From Veillonella intestinalis (GTDB lineage: Bacteria > Bacillota > Negativicutes > Veillonellales > Veillonellaceae): a stretch of DNA of 64,000 bases. Below are positions 63,204-64,000 of this stretch, piece after piece (position 1 is the first letter of the stretch; every line of letters starts with the position of its first letter). A program made the position numbers and the translations under genes. The stretch is taken from the NCBI RefSeq assembly GCF_943193155.1, contig NZ_CALPDB010000001.1, forward strand, positions 248,001 through 312,000, in the 5' to 3' direction. The notes under the pieces were generated by a model. It was not told the DNA's origin, ran no database searches, and worked only from the letters and a program-made list of their open reading frames with translations.

Positions 63204-64000
63204 ATAAAGTTTTAAAACGAGGCCTAATATTAGGTTTGGTGCTGGTAGTTATTTCAGGACTCACCATTTACTTTACTATTGATTTAGATTCTTTAGCTAC
63301 GCTTGAAACATTCAATCTCAGTTCTTTGCTTTTGGCTTTGGTAGCCTTAGCAGTAGGAATGTATTTTGATGGTTTGCGATTACAACGGCTCGTGCATATC
63401 GGTGGTTATGATTTACCGATTATTGCCATTTTGCGAGTAATTTTTGGCAACTATTTTATGGCCATGTTAACTCCCGGGGCTAGCGGTGGTGCTGTAGCTC
63501 AAGTGCTAATTCTTAAAAGTTATGGTGTGCCAGTCATGAAAGGGGCTCCCATTGTACTGATTCGTACTGTATTTTCAATTTTGTTTTTAATTGTAATGTT
63601 ACCAGTTATCTTTTTACATAGTTCCATTACAATTCCCTATATTAGTCGTGAAGCGTTACTAGAAATATCTTTATTTTTAGTCGTTTGCACAATTGTTGGT
63701 CTCTATGTATTGCGGACCAATTTAATGAAGCGTTTTGTCTATATGTTGGCAGAACGATTCAAAAAAGGCAATCCTAAAGCGTGGTTAGCTAAACTGACTG
63801 AACTTAATGAAGGGTTTTCATTGTTATATGCAAAACCATTACAATCATTATTAGTTTTTATCGAATCAGGGCTTAGTTTATTAGCTTTATATGCGATTGC
63901 TCCAGCACTGATGTGCGCCTTTACTTGGGATATACCGATTGTGGAAGTCCTCAGTCGGATGATATTATTAAATTTAATTCTGTATTTTGCGCCAACACCT
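63200..64000 (+). CDS. Lysylphosphatidylglycerol synthetase-like flippase domain membrane protein (3' end missing)
   Basis: The first 267 codons of a membrane protein that continues past the right edge. The N-terminus is hydrophobic (MNKVLKRGLILGLVLVVISG). Further membrane segments follow, and the FGNYFMAMLTPGASGGAVAQVLILKSYGVP stretch is the signature of the UPF0104/flippase-like family (related to the MprF transmembrane region, TIGR00374). These are thought to move or help synthesise lipid-linked glycans. It overlaps the deacetylase gene by four bases (ATGA), suggesting a joint role on a lipid-linked sugar. Confidence 0.8.
   Translation, partial: MNKVLKRGLILGLVLVVISGLTIYFTIDLDSLATLETFNLSSLLLALVALAVGMYFDGLRLQRLVHIGGYDLPIIAILRVIFGNYFMAMLTPGASGGAVAQVLILKSYGVPVMKGAPIVLIRTVFSILFLIVMLPVIFLHSSITIPYISREALLEISLFLVVCTIVGLYVLRTNLMKRFVYMLAERFKKGNPKAWLAKLTELNEGFSLLYAKPLQSLLVFIESGLSLLALYAIAPALMCAFTWDIPIVEVLSRMILLNLILYFAPTP

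Overview
The window is AT-rich, densely coding and mostly co-directional on the + strand. It looks like a diderm Firmicute of the Negativicutes, probably Veillonella or a close relative. The reasons are the Firmicutes-type gene orders (rseP-ispG-proS; mutS-mutL-miaA; lepA-hemW; hrcA-grpE-dnaK-dnaJ-prmA-rsmE-mtaB-HIT-rpsU-yqeY), a CIRCE operator, a terminating FMN riboswitch, a long glutamine synthetase, and a coiled-coil tail like those of outer-membrane trimeric adhesins. The genus is an inference; no rRNA or other marker here proves it.

Layout. 1-18.5 kb is housekeeping: isoprenoid synthesis (ispG), prolyl-tRNA synthetase, a PHP phosphoesterase, a P-loop/Asp23-like fusion, tRNA modification (miaB, miaA, mnmA), mismatch repair (mutS, mutL), an RsmJ-like methyltransferase, a PLP enzyme of the YnbB type, lepA and hemW. 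18.5-26 kb separates hemW from the heat-shock operon and is mixed: tRNA-Ala(GGC), a lipoprotein, an antitoxin with a truncated RelE remnant, a small membrane protein, a mini siroheme/4Fe-4S protein, a KtrBA potassium system and an OPT-family transporter. 26-35 kb is the CIRCE-controlled hrcA-grpE-dnaK-dnaJ-prmA run followed by rsmE, mtaB, a HIT protein, rpsU (59 aa) and yqeY.

35-45 kb is more accessory. It holds a 630-aa glutamine synthetase behind a promoter/terminator leader, four tandem ~133-bp repeats each carrying a terminator-like hairpin, an AlbA_2/ATPase regulator-like protein, thiD and a thiM-thiE fusion, an adhesin tail remnant, and divergently a GH25 lysozyme and a sigma-70-like gene with a +1 frameshift. 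A 329-aa protein of unknown function follows. 45-49 kb is the riboflavin operon ribD-ribE-ribBA-ribH under an FMN riboswitch, then hslO. 50-54.6 kb is a methylthioadenosine/S-adenosylhomocysteine salvage cluster (mtnP-mtnA-ahcY-mtaD).

54.7-55.7 kb is a two-gene toxin-antitoxin-like pair (Panacea/DUF4065 + PemK/MazF-like). The window ends with tpx (- strand), a heterodimeric ABC exporter, a TrmH-type rRNA methylase, larB plus a stand-alone C-terminal LarC domain, a YdjC/ChbG deacetylase and a flippase-like membrane protein cut by the window edge.

The most notable items are the four-copy structured repeat array after glutamine synthetase, the sigma-factor frameshift at an in-frame UAA, the Panacea/PemK-like pair, several strong promoters that run straight into terminators (small RNAs or attenuators), and LarC2 without LarC1. 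All start positions were chosen from Shine-Dalgarno spacing and family length. No database search was possible, so family names rest on motif recognition.
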